Source: Acidobacteriota bacterium
GTDB lineage: Bacteria > Acidobacteriota > Terriglobia > Terriglobales > SCQP01
Direction: 5' to 3'
Length of the DNA: 64,000 nucleotides
NCBI GenBank assembly: GCA_021789895.1
Contig: JAJYIU010000003.1
Span: 1 to 64,000, forward strand
The first letter of the stretch is position 1, and every line of letters begins with the position of its first letter. Position numbers and translations under genes: made by a program. The notes under the pieces were generated by a model. It did not search any database. It was not told the DNA's origin and was given only the letters and a program-made list of their open reading frames with translations. This document shows positions 34,130 through 42,560 of the stretch, piece by piece.

Positions 34130-34717
34130 ATGATGCGTATGCGCGCTATCCCGCTTTTGCTTTGCCTCACCGGCGTCTTACCCTGGGCCGCCGCCCAGGC
34201 GCCCGCCTCCAGGCCGGCGGCGGCGCCAATGCCCCACCAGACCTACGCCATCACCTTCACCATCGAACAGCACGTCCCACCGGGCACGCTGCTGAACGGC
34301 AAGCCGGTGCGGGGAACCATCCTGAACAGCCGCAGCTTTCGGATGTCACTGATTTCCGGCAAGATTTCCACCGCCAACGTAAAAGTGGGAAATCGCGTGC
34401 CGGTCGTAACCGGCGGATCCATGCCAACAGCAAGCTCATCAGTTGTCAATGCACAGTTTCAATATCAGTCTATCGGGATAGATATTAATTGCAGATTATA
34501 TCCCCACGATTTAATTGATTACGATGCCAGTGTCACCAGTTTAGCGCCCACGGAACTGACATCGCCGGTCAGGGGTTTTCATGAACCTACCATTCGCACG
34601 ATCTATACGAATGGAATCGTGCAAATTAAATTCGATCGCCGCACGCTATTATCCACGGTTGCGGATCTATCCAGCAAAACGATTTATTACTTCTGGATGA
34701 CGGTGACGAAAGAATGA
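34130..34717 (+). CDS. Secreted protein of unknown function in the ECF operon
   Basis: A 195-residue protein with AAGGAG directly before the paired ATGs and signal peptide MRAIPLLLCLTGVLPWAAAQ. The mature part is beta-rich: TYAITFTIEQHVPPGTLLNG, FRMSLISGKISTANVKVG, VNAQFQYQSIGIDINCRLYP. Codon use shifts to AT-rich from about 34430 onward, unlike its neighbours. It lies 6 bases after the putative anti-sigma gene. Its last 51 bases overlap the convergent PQQ-propeller gene. Function unknown. Confidence 0.75.
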   Translation: MMRMRAIPLLLCLTGVLPWAAAQAPASRPAAAPMPHQTYAITFTIEQHVPPGTLLNGKPVRGTILNSRSFRMSLISGKISTANVKVGNRVPVVTGGSMPTASSSVVNAQFQYQSIGIDINCRLYPHDLIDYDASVTSLAPTELTSPVRGFHEPTIRTIYTNGIVQIKFDRRTLLSTVADLSSKTIYYFWMTVTKE

Positions 34718-36364
34718 CCGGGCGCGGGGGATGGTCATGCTATTGACGCGGCGGTTTCCGGCCGGGCGCGGGGGAGCGGCGGCCGGCAGCAGGCCATAGA
34801 CGCACAGCCGGCCGGTGGCGTTGAGCTGGTCGCCGAAGCTGGCCACGTAAACCTTGCCGTTGGCGACGGTCGGCGGGGCGTCTTTGGAAATGTTGCCGCA
34901 GTGGTCGCGCTGGAAGTGCCGGTCGGAATCCCACAGCTCTTTACTCAGATCGTTGGCGTCGAAGGCCCGCAGCACGCCCAGGGCGGCGTATTGGTGCGCG
35001 CCGGCGTGGTGATGCGTGCCGGCGCGGGCCATGGTGTTGGCCCAGACGATGCCGGCGCGGCCACCATTGGCCGAGAGCGAAAGCATGCCCCCGGGATAGG
35101 CGCTGAGGATGCTGCCCTGCGAAAACGGCTGCGTCTCGAGCCGTCCGCCGGCCAGACGGTAGCCGCGGAGCACGTCGTCCTGTCCCCAGAGATAGAGCAC
35201 CGGGCCCCGCCGGGCGCTGTTCCAGTACACCGGCCCGCCGTTCAGTTCGGAAAGCGAGGCGTGCAGCTTCTCGACCGCGCCGGCGTCGCCCAGATGCCCC
35301 AGGCGCTGGGTGTTGATCAGGTATAAAAATCCCTGCTTGCCGTCGGCGGTGGCCAGGTGGGTGCCGGGGATGAGCAGCACGCCGGAAGCATCCAGGTCGA
35401 GATCGGCCTGGTTCAGCAGGCCATAGTTGGAGGGGGTGAACCAGTCCCGCAGCGCCAGCCCGTAGCGCGGGCTCAGCCGCAGCAGGCTCTCGCTGAAGTT
35501 GTAGCGCCCGTCCCAGTCGCCGTTGCCGGTGGTGAGATAAATATGCCCGCCCGGCCCCGCCGCCGGCCCCTGCCCCGACTGCCAGATGCCGCCGCCGGCG
35601 CCGGTGAGGGTATCGTTGAAGACCGCAATCCGCTGCAGCGTGCGCGCGTTGTAGGCGAATAAAAAGCCGTGATAGCGGCCATGATCGCAATGCGAGCTGT
35701 AGCCGACATAGACCACGCCGTTGGCCAGCAGCAGCGCCGGGCGCTGGTTCTGCTGCAGCGGATGGAAATCGTAGGCGGAAATGACCACCGGGCCGGGCTG
35801 GCGTTCGAAGCCGGTGCGCAGGCTGAGCGCGTGCAGCTTCTGCACGAAGCGCGCATGCTCGATGGTGAGCGAAACCACGTACAGCGTGCGCGCGGCGGCA
35901 TCAATCACCGGCGTGCCGATGATGCCGAACCGCCCGGTAATGTCGCTGCAGCCGAAGTAGTCGTCGTTCACGCTGGCCGAGGGCCCCAGGTTGTTGATCC
36001 AATACGGGGCGGAGGAGGGATGGTCGGCATCGAAGGCATAGACGGTGTTGTTGACCGAGGCGACGTACACCACGTTATGCACCCCGCCGGCGATCTTTAC
36101 GCCCGCCGCCACCAGCGGCTGCCCGTAGAGTTGATCGTCCACGTCCTGGCGGAACAGCAGCCCGAAATGCCGCGGAGTGACCCTGGCCGGCGTCAGCCGC
36201 GTTTCTTGCAAATTGGCGCCGGTGCGCTGGTTGTCGTTGTGCTGGGTCAGCACGCTCACCCCCGCTGCCGCCGGGGGCTGGACGCGGGGCGCAGGGCTCG
36301 AGACCTGCGCGCCGGCGTGCGTGAGCAGCATCGCCATGCCTACAGTCGCCAGGAGAGATTTCAT
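34667..36364 (-). CDS. Secreted PQQ-type beta-propeller protein
   Basis: A 565-residue protein; ATG 36364 gives signal peptide MKSLLATVGMAMLLTHAGAQ. Propeller blades are visible as repeats: VVYVASVNNTVYAFDADHPS, GVVYVGYSSHCDHGRYHGF, IYLTTGNGDWDGRYNF, GFLYLINTQRLG and GKVYVASFGDQLNATGRLCVYG. Early HNDNQRTGANLQETRLTP is typical of secreted acidobacterial and related PQQ-repeat proteins. No dehydrogenase active site is seen, so binding or scaffolding is as likely as catalysis. The last ~25 residues after GLLP read through the overlap with the neighbour and look non-family. Confidence 0.82.
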   Translation of the reverse strand: MKSLLATVGMAMLLTHAGAQVSSPAPRVQPPAAAGVSVLTQHNDNQRTGANLQETRLTPARVTPRHFGLLFRQDVDDQLYGQPLVAAGVKIAGGVHNVVYVASVNNTVYAFDADHPSSAPYWINNLGPSASVNDDYFGCSDITGRFGIIGTPVIDAAARTLYVVSLTIEHARFVQKLHALSLRTGFERQPGPVVISAYDFHPLQQNQRPALLLANGVVYVGYSSHCDHGRYHGFLFAYNARTLQRIAVFNDTLTGAGGGIWQSGQGPAAGPGGHIYLTTGNGDWDGRYNFSESLLRLSPRYGLALRDWFTPSNYGLLNQADLDLDASGVLLIPGTHLATADGKQGFLYLINTQRLGHLGDAGAVEKLHASLSELNGGPVYWNSARRGPVLYLWGQDDVLRGYRLAGGRLETQPFSQGSILSAYPGGMLSLSANGGRAGIVWANTMARAGTHHHAGAHQYAALGVLRAFDANDLSKELWDSDRHFQRDHCGNISKDAPPTVANGKVYVASFGDQLNATGRLCVYGLLPAAAPPRPAGNRRVNSMTIPRARSFFRHRHPEVINRFAG

Positions 36365-36502
36365 CGGGTAGAAGAAGTTCTGTCGCGGGGGGCTGCAGAT
36401 TTTAGATTCACTGCCGCCGCTCCCGGCTGCTCCGCGGCTGCGCATTTCCCGGCTCCGCGCCGGCCAGGGCCGCCCTATGCCGCCGCGAGGCACTATCGCT
36501 GT

Positions 36503-37789
36503 TTAGAGCGTGGCGATCATCAGGATGGTCAGGGCGACGATGGCCACGCTGGTGGTCCAGGCGATGGCGTTGGCCAGGCGCGAGTTGCGATAGGCGCCCA
36601 TGACCGGCTTGCGGTTGATCAGCAGCAGCATGAAGACCAGCACGAAGGGCAGCAGGATGCCGTTGGCCACCTGCGAGAACAGAATCACCTTGATCAGCGG
36701 CAGATGCGGCAGCAGCACCACGCCCGCGCCGAAGCCGATCAGGCAGGTATAGAGCCAGTAAAACGCGGGGGCTTCGCTGAAACGCTTGTTGACGCCCGAT
36801 TCCAGTCCCAGCCCCTCGCAGATGTTATAGGAAGTGGCGAGCGGCAGGATGGCGGCGGACAGCACGGCGGCGTTGACCAGCCCCAGGGCGAATAGCAGCG
36901 AAGCGTAATGGCCGGCCAACGGCTTGAGCGCCAGCGCCGCCTGGGCGGCGTCGGTGATGTTATGGATGCCGGCGGGATGAAGCGTGGCGGCGCAGGCGGC
37001 GACGATGAAAAACGCCACCACGTCGGTGATGATGCAGCCGATAATCACGTCCCAGCGCGAAATCGCGTATTCCCTCTTGCCAATTCCTTTTTCAACCACC
37101 GAGGCCTGCAGATAGAACTGCATCCAGGGAGTGATGGTGGTGCCGATCAGGCCGAGCACGACCAGGTAGTAATCGCTGCCGCGGTGCAGCACCGCCGGCA
37201 CCAGCGTGTCGTGCAGCGACTGCGACCAGTGCGGATGCGCCAGAAAGGCCGAGACCGGGTAGGCGATATAGACTAGCGAGAAGATGATCAGCAGGCGCTC
37301 GAGCGGGCGGTAGGTGCCGCGCACCACCACGGCCCAGATGATGAGCGCGCCCAGCGGCACGGCCACGAACTTGGACACGCCAAAAATGCCCATGCCCGAG
37401 GCCATGCCGGCGAATTCGGCGACGATGTTGGCGAAATCGGCGAGGCCGAGCACCAGCATGGCGAAAAACGTCCAACGGAAGCCGAACTCCTCGCGGATCA
37501 GGTCGCTCAACCCCTTGCCGGTCACCGCGCCCATGCGGGCCGCCATCTCCTGCACCACGATCAGCGCGATCGTGGTCGGCACCAGCGTCCACAGCAGCAC
37601 GTAGCCGAACTTCGCGCCCGCCTGCGAATAGGTCAGGATGCCGCCGGGATCGTTATCCACGTTGGCGGTGATGAAGCCGGGGCCGAAGATGGCGAAAAAA
37701 GCGAGCAGGCGGAAGCGCCAGCTCCGCCAGAAACCGGCGCGGCGCGAGCGGCGTTGCGCCGCGGCCGCGGAGGAGGGCGCGCGCGCCAT
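36503..37789 (-). CDS. NRAMP-family divalent metal transporter with altered metal site
   Basis: A 428-residue protein with 11-12 TM helices. TM1 carries NVDNDPGGILTYSQAG where classical NRAMP has DPGN. TM6 carries GTTITPWMQFYLQAS where classical members have a methionine in an AxxMPH motif. The changed residues suggest altered metal choice, possibly Mg2+ or another hard ion rather than Mn2+/Fe2+, but no experiment supports this here. ATG 37789 overlaps the stop of an upstream small ORF as TGATG and has its own GGAGGAGG site. The 139 bases upstream of the PQQ-propeller start and after this gene are unremarkable. Confidence 0.88.
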   Translation of the reverse strand: MARAPSSAAAAQRRSRRAGFWRSWRFRLLAFFAIFGPGFITANVDNDPGGILTYSQAGAKFGYVLLWTLVPTTIALIVVQEMAARMGAVTGKGLSDLIREEFGFRWTFFAMLVLGLADFANIVAEFAGMASGMGIFGVSKFVAVPLGALIIWAVVVRGTYRPLERLLIIFSLVYIAYPVSAFLAHPHWSQSLHDTLVPAVLHRGSDYYLVVLGLIGTTITPWMQFYLQASVVEKGIGKREYAISRWDVIIGCIITDVVAFFIVAACAATLHPAGIHNITDAAQAALALKPLAGHYASLLFALGLVNAAVLSAAILPLATSYNICEGLGLESGVNKRFSEAPAFYWLYTCLIGFGAGVVLLPHLPLIKVILFSQVANGILLPFVLVFMLLLINRKPVMGAYRNSRLANAIAWTTSVAIVALTILMIATL

Positions 37790-37908
37790 CAGCCGCGGCC
37801 TCCTCCGCAGGCATGGCGGGCAGCCGGCGGCGGCGGTGCGCCGGCGCGCCGCCGCGCTGCCGCGCCGCCGTCAGGCCGGCTCATCTCTTGCCGTTGAGGA
37901 GGGGACAT
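37789..37908 (-). CDS. Possible leader ORF coupled to the NRAMP gene
   Basis: A 39-codon ORF starting at ATG 37908 behind a strong GGAGGAAAAGCC site and ending with TGA that overlaps the NRAMP ATG. The peptide is Met-Ser-Pro-Pro-rich at the start, then Ala/Arg/Pro-rich with one CGGG segment. It is too short and low-complexity for family assignment. Translational coupling to the transporter, or an attenuation role, is inferred from position alone. Confidence 0.35.
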   Translation of the reverse strand: MSPPQRQEMSRPDGGAAARRRAGAPPPPAARHACGGGRG

Positions 37909-38104
37909 GGCTTTTCCTCCGGCACGCGCGCGCCGGAAGAAAAGCGGAGTGGCCGTTCAGGCCGGAAGCATCCGCCCGTCTTGCCGGTGGCGCCCGCGAC
38001 CGCCAGGTTCTTGGGGCGTGGCCATAACGTTGCAGGCGCGCGCGCAGCGCGCCCGTTTCAGGTTAGGTTGAGGCAAGCGGCCAGGTCAAGCGGAATCGGG
38101 CGCA

Positions 38105-38137
38105 AGAAAAACCCCCGGGCGCGAGCCCCGGGGGGGA
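38105..38137 (-). terminator. Rho-independent terminator after the radical SAM gene
   Basis: On the minus strand a GC-rich stem (CCCCCGGG / CCCGGGGG around GCTCGCG) is followed by TTTTTCTT, 30-60 bases after the radical SAM stop at 38166. Confidence 0.8.
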
Positions 38138-38165
38138 AGACAGGGGGAAATGCGTGGCCGGGCGC

Positions 38166-40208
38166 TTACTTGTCGGCGCCGACCAGTTCGGTTTCGCGCT
38201 CGGCGGGCTGGCCGATGTTGACCAGGGCGTCGCGCCGGACGGCGCCCTGGCCGAGCTGCTGCTTCAGCAACTGCTCGCGCATCAGCTTGCGCATCGCCTT
38301 TTCTTCTTCGAAGGCGTTTTCCGGTGCTTCGCTGTGCTGGCGCACGCGGGCGGCGTCCGCCGCGTCGATCTTCAGCGAATGCTCGAAGCTCTCCATCGCC
38401 ACCGGCGCGCCGGAGGCGTAAACCCGGTGCTTGCCGTTCTGCTTGTTCCACTCCATCACCGAGGCGTTCTTGTGCATCGCCTCGATGATGTTGCGCCAGC
38501 CCACGCCGGTGTTGTAGGCGCAGAAGGAGATCTCGCCTTCCTGCGTGCCGTAGGGGATGATGCACATCTCGGTGCGGCGGAAGTCGTAATTGAACAGGTC
38601 CTGGAACCACATGCCGGCGATGAAGAGGAAGTTCCAGGGGTCCTCGCGCCGCTTGCGGATATCGGCCAGGGTGCGTTCCGGCCCCACCTTGCCGTAGTCC
38701 TTGCCGCTGACGCCCAGGGTCTTGTCGAACTTCTGCCACAGCGCCTTCAGCGTGAGGCTGGGCGGGGCGGCGAGCGGGCGGAAGTTTTTCAGCAGCGCCA
38801 GCCCCATGCTTACCGCCGACAGCTTCTTGCCGCGGCCGGCGTCGGTCACTTTCTGCATGTCGCGGATGAGCGCGGGAATGTTGATGAACTGCGGCACCGG
38901 CGCCATTTCCTTGGTGTGCTTGTGCACCATCATCGCCGTGCCCACGCCGCAGTTGGGATGGCAGCCGCAGCTCATCTGCCCCCACTGCGCGTTGGGGCCG
39001 TGCACCAGGTCGGCAAAGTCGGCGAAGGCGCCCATGATCGAGATGGGGAACCAGTCGCGCGTCGGCTCGGTGTAGCCGGTCTGCTTTTTCACGTCCAGCG
39101 CCATGTGCGAGAGGGTGTAGCGCTGGCGCTTGCGCCGGTCTTCGGTGATGTCTTCGTCGCGGCCGGTGAAGGAAACCGGCTGGAAGCTGACAAACGAGAT
39201 CTTGCCCGGGTTCTCGGTGGCGAATTTGACGATCGGGCCCACCTGGTCGTTGGTGATGCCGTTGACCAGCGTCGCCACCAGCACGATTTCGATGCCCGCC
39301 TCGTGCATGTTCTCGATGGCGCGCAGCTTGATGTCGAACAGGTTGCCGATCTTGCGGTGGCCGTTGGCGTCGTTGCCGATGCCGTCAAACTGCAGGTAGG
39401 CGTAGCGCAACCCCGCCTCCGCCGCCTTGCGGCAGAAGGCTTTGCTCTTGGCGAATTCGATGCCGTTGGTGGCGCACTGCACGCTGTTGTAGCCCACTTC
39501 GCGGGCGTAGCGGATGGCGTCGAAGAAGTGCGGCGACATGGTCGGCTCGCCGCCGGAAAACTGGATGGACATCTGCCGCCGCGGCTTGATCTGGATGGCG
39601 TTGTCGAGAATTTCCTTGATCTCGTCGAAGCTGAGCTCGTGGACGAAGCCGACCTGGTTGGCGTCCATGAAGCAGGGGTCGCACATCATGTTGCAGCGGT
39701 TGGTCAGGTCCACCGTCAGCACCGCGCCGCGGCCGTGCTTGATCGAGCTGGAGCCGTGGTTGTGCAGCCCGGTGTCGTTGTGCGCCGGCAGGTCGCGCCC
39801 GGGGAACATCGCCTCGATGTGCTCCAGAAAGCGCTTGTCCACCGCCATCATGTCTTCAAAGCGCCCGTGCCGCGGGCATTCCTTGGTCATCCAGATCTGG
39901 CCGTCGCGCTCGATGATGTCGGCCTTGATCTCGCCCAGATGGGCGGTGATCAGCTCGCGGTAATCGCGCTCGCCGGAAAGAATCTGCTTGCGCGCTTGCT
40001 TGACGCACTCCGGGCAGAGCGAGTCGGTCTGGCGCGGCCAGCCCAGCTTGGGCTTGGTTTTCTGCCACGATTTTTGCAGCGGCTTGTCCGACCAGGCGGG
40101 CGTGAAGGGTTTGCCGGGATGAAACTGGTTGAAAAATTGCAGCGTATTGAAGGCGGCTCCCGCCAGCTTGGTCAGTCCAAACTCGACATATTTGATCGGT
40201 CGTTGCAT
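38166..40208 (-). CDS. Radical SAM enzyme of the COG1964 type, Tes/MSS-like (candidate membrane-spanning lipid synthase)
   Basis: A 680-residue protein, ATG 40208. The N-terminal module has SLCPECVKQA and TKECPRHGRF (~65-110), the extra-cysteine region of COG1964 enzymes. The radical SAM core has CNMMCDPCF (CxxxCxxC, ~173-181), QFSGGEPTMSP and LVATLVNGITNDQ. A second cysteine cluster CGCHPNCGVG lies at ~414. The C-terminus is a charged helical tail (FEEEKAMRKLMREQLLKQQ). The same family includes archaeal tetraether synthase (Tes), MJ0619-type methyltransferases and bacterial enzymes joining lipid tails to membrane-spanning diabolic acids, known from acidobacteria. The function here is inferred; a methyltransferase role is the main alternative. 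A terminator follows. Confidence 0.8.
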   Translation of the reverse strand: MQRPIKYVEFGLTKLAGAAFNTLQFFNQFHPGKPFTPAWSDKPLQKSWQKTKPKLGWPRQTDSLCPECVKQARKQILSGERDYRELITAHLGEIKADIIERDGQIWMTKECPRHGRFEDMMAVDKRFLEHIEAMFPGRDLPAHNDTGLHNHGSSSIKHGRGAVLTVDLTNRCNMMCDPCFMDANQVGFVHELSFDEIKEILDNAIQIKPRRQMSIQFSGGEPTMSPHFFDAIRYAREVGYNSVQCATNGIEFAKSKAFCRKAAEAGLRYAYLQFDGIGNDANGHRKIGNLFDIKLRAIENMHEAGIEIVLVATLVNGITNDQVGPIVKFATENPGKISFVSFQPVSFTGRDEDITEDRRKRQRYTLSHMALDVKKQTGYTEPTRDWFPISIMGAFADFADLVHGPNAQWGQMSCGCHPNCGVGTAMMVHKHTKEMAPVPQFINIPALIRDMQKVTDAGRGKKLSAVSMGLALLKNFRPLAAPPSLTLKALWQKFDKTLGVSGKDYGKVGPERTLADIRKRREDPWNFLFIAGMWFQDLFNYDFRRTEMCIIPYGTQEGEISFCAYNTGVGWRNIIEAMHKNASVMEWNKQNGKHRVYASGAPVAMESFEHSLKIDAADAARVRQHSEAPENAFEEEKAMRKLMREQLLKQQLGQGAVRRDALVNIGQPAERETELVGADK

Positions 40209-40403
40209 GCGCGGCTCGCTTTCCGGCGCGCGGAAAAGACCCGCCGCGCCTTCCGCGTATCTTCACCCGGCCGCTGGGTAGCGACAATGCAATTGCGCCG
40301 AATGGCGGCAAATGGCCCCTCAGAGGCCCAAACCCCGGCCCGAACGGGGGCGTGGAAAGTAATCCCTTAAGGATCAGAAGCTTAGCTAAGGCCGGCTTGC
40401 GGG

Positions 40404-41618
40404 TCAGGAAGTCGTTTCCAGCCGGCTCCACAGCCGCTGCCACAGTCCGGTTTGCTCCTGGCGGCGGCGCAGGCGGCGGTGCGCCGCCAGCGCGCCGCCG
40501 AGCAGGAAGGCGTATTCGGGGGCGGCAAAGGCGCCGGGCATGCCCTCGAGCAGGGGCGGAATGCCCAGCCGCACCGGCAGCCGCAGTTGCTGCTCGACCA
40601 ACTCCGCCAACCCGCCCAGCACCGCCCCGCCGCCGGCTAGCACCACGCCCGCCCCCAGCCGGTGCAGCCAGCCGCTGCGCCGCAAATCCTCTTCGATCAG
40701 GTGAATCAGCTCTTCCGCGCGCTCGCGCAGATGATCGCAGAACTCGCGGTGGCGAATCATGCGGATGGGGCGGTCGCCGATGCCGGGAGCTTCGATTTCA
40801 GCGCGTTCGCTCATGCCCGCGGTCAGCACCTGGCCGAAGCTGTGCTTCATGCCCTCGGCCGCGGGCTGCGGGGTGTTGAATGCGATCGCGACGTCGCGGC
40901 TGAAGTTGTCGCCGCCGACGCCGATGACGCTGGCATGCTGCACCCCGCCCTGGGCAGCTACCAGCACACCGGTGCAGCCGGCGCCGATTTCCACCAGCGC
41001 CACGCCCTGCTCGCGCTCTTCCGCCTGCAGCAGCGCATCGGCGGCGGCCAGCGGCGTAAACAGCAGCTCCAGCACTTTCAAACCGGCCATGTTGGCGGCC
41101 GAGACCCGGTTCTGGATCGGGCCGGAGGCGCCGCTGAACAACAGCACCCGCGCTTCCAGGCGCGAGGCGACCAGGCCGGCCGGTTCGCGCACGCCCGCCT
41201 GGCGGTCGAGGATGTATTCAAGCGGACGTATGTGCAGCAGCTCGTAACCCTCCGGCAACTCCACCTGGCGCGCCAGCTCGAGCACCGCGTGCACGTCCGC
41301 CGGACTGATTTCGCGGCTGCGCGCCGCCAGGCTGGTGGCCGCCTGGCTTTGCAGGCAGCGCATGTGCGGCCCGGTGAGGCTCAGCGTCACTTCCTCGATG
41401 GGCAGGCCGGCTTGCCGTTCCGCCGCTTCTACCGCCAGCGCGATGCCCTGGCTGGCGGCTTCGAGGTTGACCACGGCGCCTTTTTGCATGCCTTGCGAAG
41501 GTTGCGCCGCATAGCCCAGATACTGCAGACGGCCGTCTTCCACCCCGGCCGCCAGCACGCGGGTCCGCGCGGTGCCGAGATCGAGAACGCAGAGTACGGG
41601 TTGTCGTTTGCGCGCCAT
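40404..41618 (-). CDS. ftsA: Cell division protein FtsA
   Basis: A 404-residue actin-fold ATPase; ATG 41618 shares one base with the ftsQ stop (TGATG). Visible parts: phosphate-1 loop LCVLDLGTARTRVLA, SHS2/1C domain (EVTLSLTGPHMRCLQS), phosphate-2 VALVEIGAGCTGVLVA, adenosine motif LAGGGAVLGGLAELVEQQL, and a C-terminal amphipathic helix (GLWQRLWSRLE) that anchors FtsA to the membrane. It tethers FtsZ and recruits the divisome. The expected ftsZ does not follow: the next minus-strand gene, 195 bases on, is the radical SAM gene. Confidence 0.93.
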   Translation of the reverse strand: MARKRQPVLCVLDLGTARTRVLAAGVEDGRLQYLGYAAQPSQGMQKGAVVNLEAASQGIALAVEAAERQAGLPIEEVTLSLTGPHMRCLQSQAATSLAARSREISPADVHAVLELARQVELPEGYELLHIRPLEYILDRQAGVREPAGLVASRLEARVLLFSGASGPIQNRVSAANMAGLKVLELLFTPLAAADALLQAEEREQGVALVEIGAGCTGVLVAAQGGVQHASVIGVGGDNFSRDVAIAFNTPQPAAEGMKHSFGQVLTAGMSERAEIEAPGIGDRPIRMIRHREFCDHLRERAEELIHLIEEDLRRSGWLHRLGAGVVLAGGGAVLGGLAELVEQQLRLPVRLGIPPLLEGMPGAFAAPEYAFLLGGALAAHRRLRRRQEQTGLWQRLWSRLETTS

Positions 41619-42544
41619 CAACGGGGCCGATCGGGGGGCCGCGCGGTGGTGACCGCGCCGGCGCCGGTGTTCAGGATCGCTTCGCCATCGTAGCGCAGGT
41701 CCACCGCGCGCAGCCCGGGATACTGCGCCAGCCAGGATTGAATATGCTGGCGATAGAGCTGATAGCGGAGCTGGAAATGACGGTCGCCGAGCTGCAGCAG
41801 CAAGGCGCGGCCGCCGGCGCCCGCGGGCGCGGCCAGCGCGCGAACGTCATTCGGGTCGCTGAGATCGATTTCGGCGAAATCGCGCAGGCGGTGCGCGCCG
41901 CCGGCGTCCAGCGCCTGGCGCAGCCGGAGAAACTGCGTCATTTGCTCGCGCCGTTGTTGCAGCAGGGCGGCGGGCGCGGCGTTGGCATCGAGCGCCAGGC
42001 CGGTGAGCATCGCGCCTTGAAAGTGCAGCCCCGCCACCCGCGGCAGCAGGGTGCCATCGGCGGCAATCAAAGCCAGGCTCGTCCCCTGGCGGGCAAAGGC
42101 CACCGGCCGGCGTTCGGCCACCTGCACCGCCAGGCGGTTGGGCCAGAGCCGCATCACCGCCGCCTGGGCGATCCAGGGCATGCGCTCGAGCGCCTGGCGG
42201 CGGCGCGCCAGCGGGATGGCCAGCAGATTGCGCCCCAGATCGGCGGCGAAAACCTGGCGCACCGCCTCGGGCGAGGTTTCGCGCGTGCCGCTGACCTGAA
42301 TTTGCTCCAGGCTGGCCAGCACGAAACTGGGGCTGGTGAGCAGCCAATGGCGCAGCCCCCCGCCGATGCCGGCCAGCGCCAACGCCCCCAGCCCGCTCCA
42401 TAAGAGCGGGCGGAAATGGCGCCGCCACCAGGCCTGGCGCACCGGCACCGGGCGCCGGCGGCGGCGAAACGAGCTTTCCGGCTCGTTGCCGGCCGGTTCG
42501 ATTTCCGGCGGGCCGGGCGGATTGTCTGGGTCGGAGCGTCCCAT
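41618..42544 (-). CDS. ftsQ: Cell division protein FtsQ
   Basis: A 308-residue protein with a basic cytoplasmic N-terminus (ESSFRRRRRPVPVRQAWW), one TM helix (~50-68), a POTRA domain (LASLEQIQVSGTRETSPEAV) and the FtsQ beta domain (NRLAVQVAERRPVAFARQG, PGLRAVDLRYDGEAILN). It links early cytoplasmic and late periplasmic divisome proteins. It lies 16 bases after murC. No murB or ddl lies between them, unlike many dcw clusters. Confidence 0.9.
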   Translation of the reverse strand: MGRSDPDNPPGPPEIEPAGNEPESSFRRRRRPVPVRQAWWRRHFRPLLWSGLGALALAGIGGGLRHWLLTSPSFVLASLEQIQVSGTRETSPEAVRQVFAADLGRNLLAIPLARRRQALERMPWIAQAAVMRLWPNRLAVQVAERRPVAFARQGTSLALIAADGTLLPRVAGLHFQGAMLTGLALDANAAPAALLQQRREQMTQFLRLRQALDAGGAHRLRDFAEIDLSDPNDVRALAAPAGAGGRALLLQLGDRHFQLRYQLYRQHIQSWLAQYPGLRAVDLRYDGEAILNTGAGAVTTARPPDRPR

Positions 42545-42560
42545 GCGAACAAGACCACGG

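Noticed and set aside
37909-38165. Possible riboswitch (yybP-ykoY or M-box type) upstream of the NRAMP gene.
   Set aside because: I could not find the conserved cores of these riboswitches; the region is GC-rich with only the small ORF and the downstream terminator.
40331-40360. CCCCG...CGGGG hairpin after ftsA as a terminator.
   Set aside because: The stem is only 5 bp and no T-run follows.
38154-40370. A 738-codon plus-strand open frame opposite the radical SAM gene.
   Set aside because: It is antisense to a gene with clear cysteine and SAM motifs; its translation is His/Val/Arg low-complexity of the type seen in every GC-rich antisense frame.
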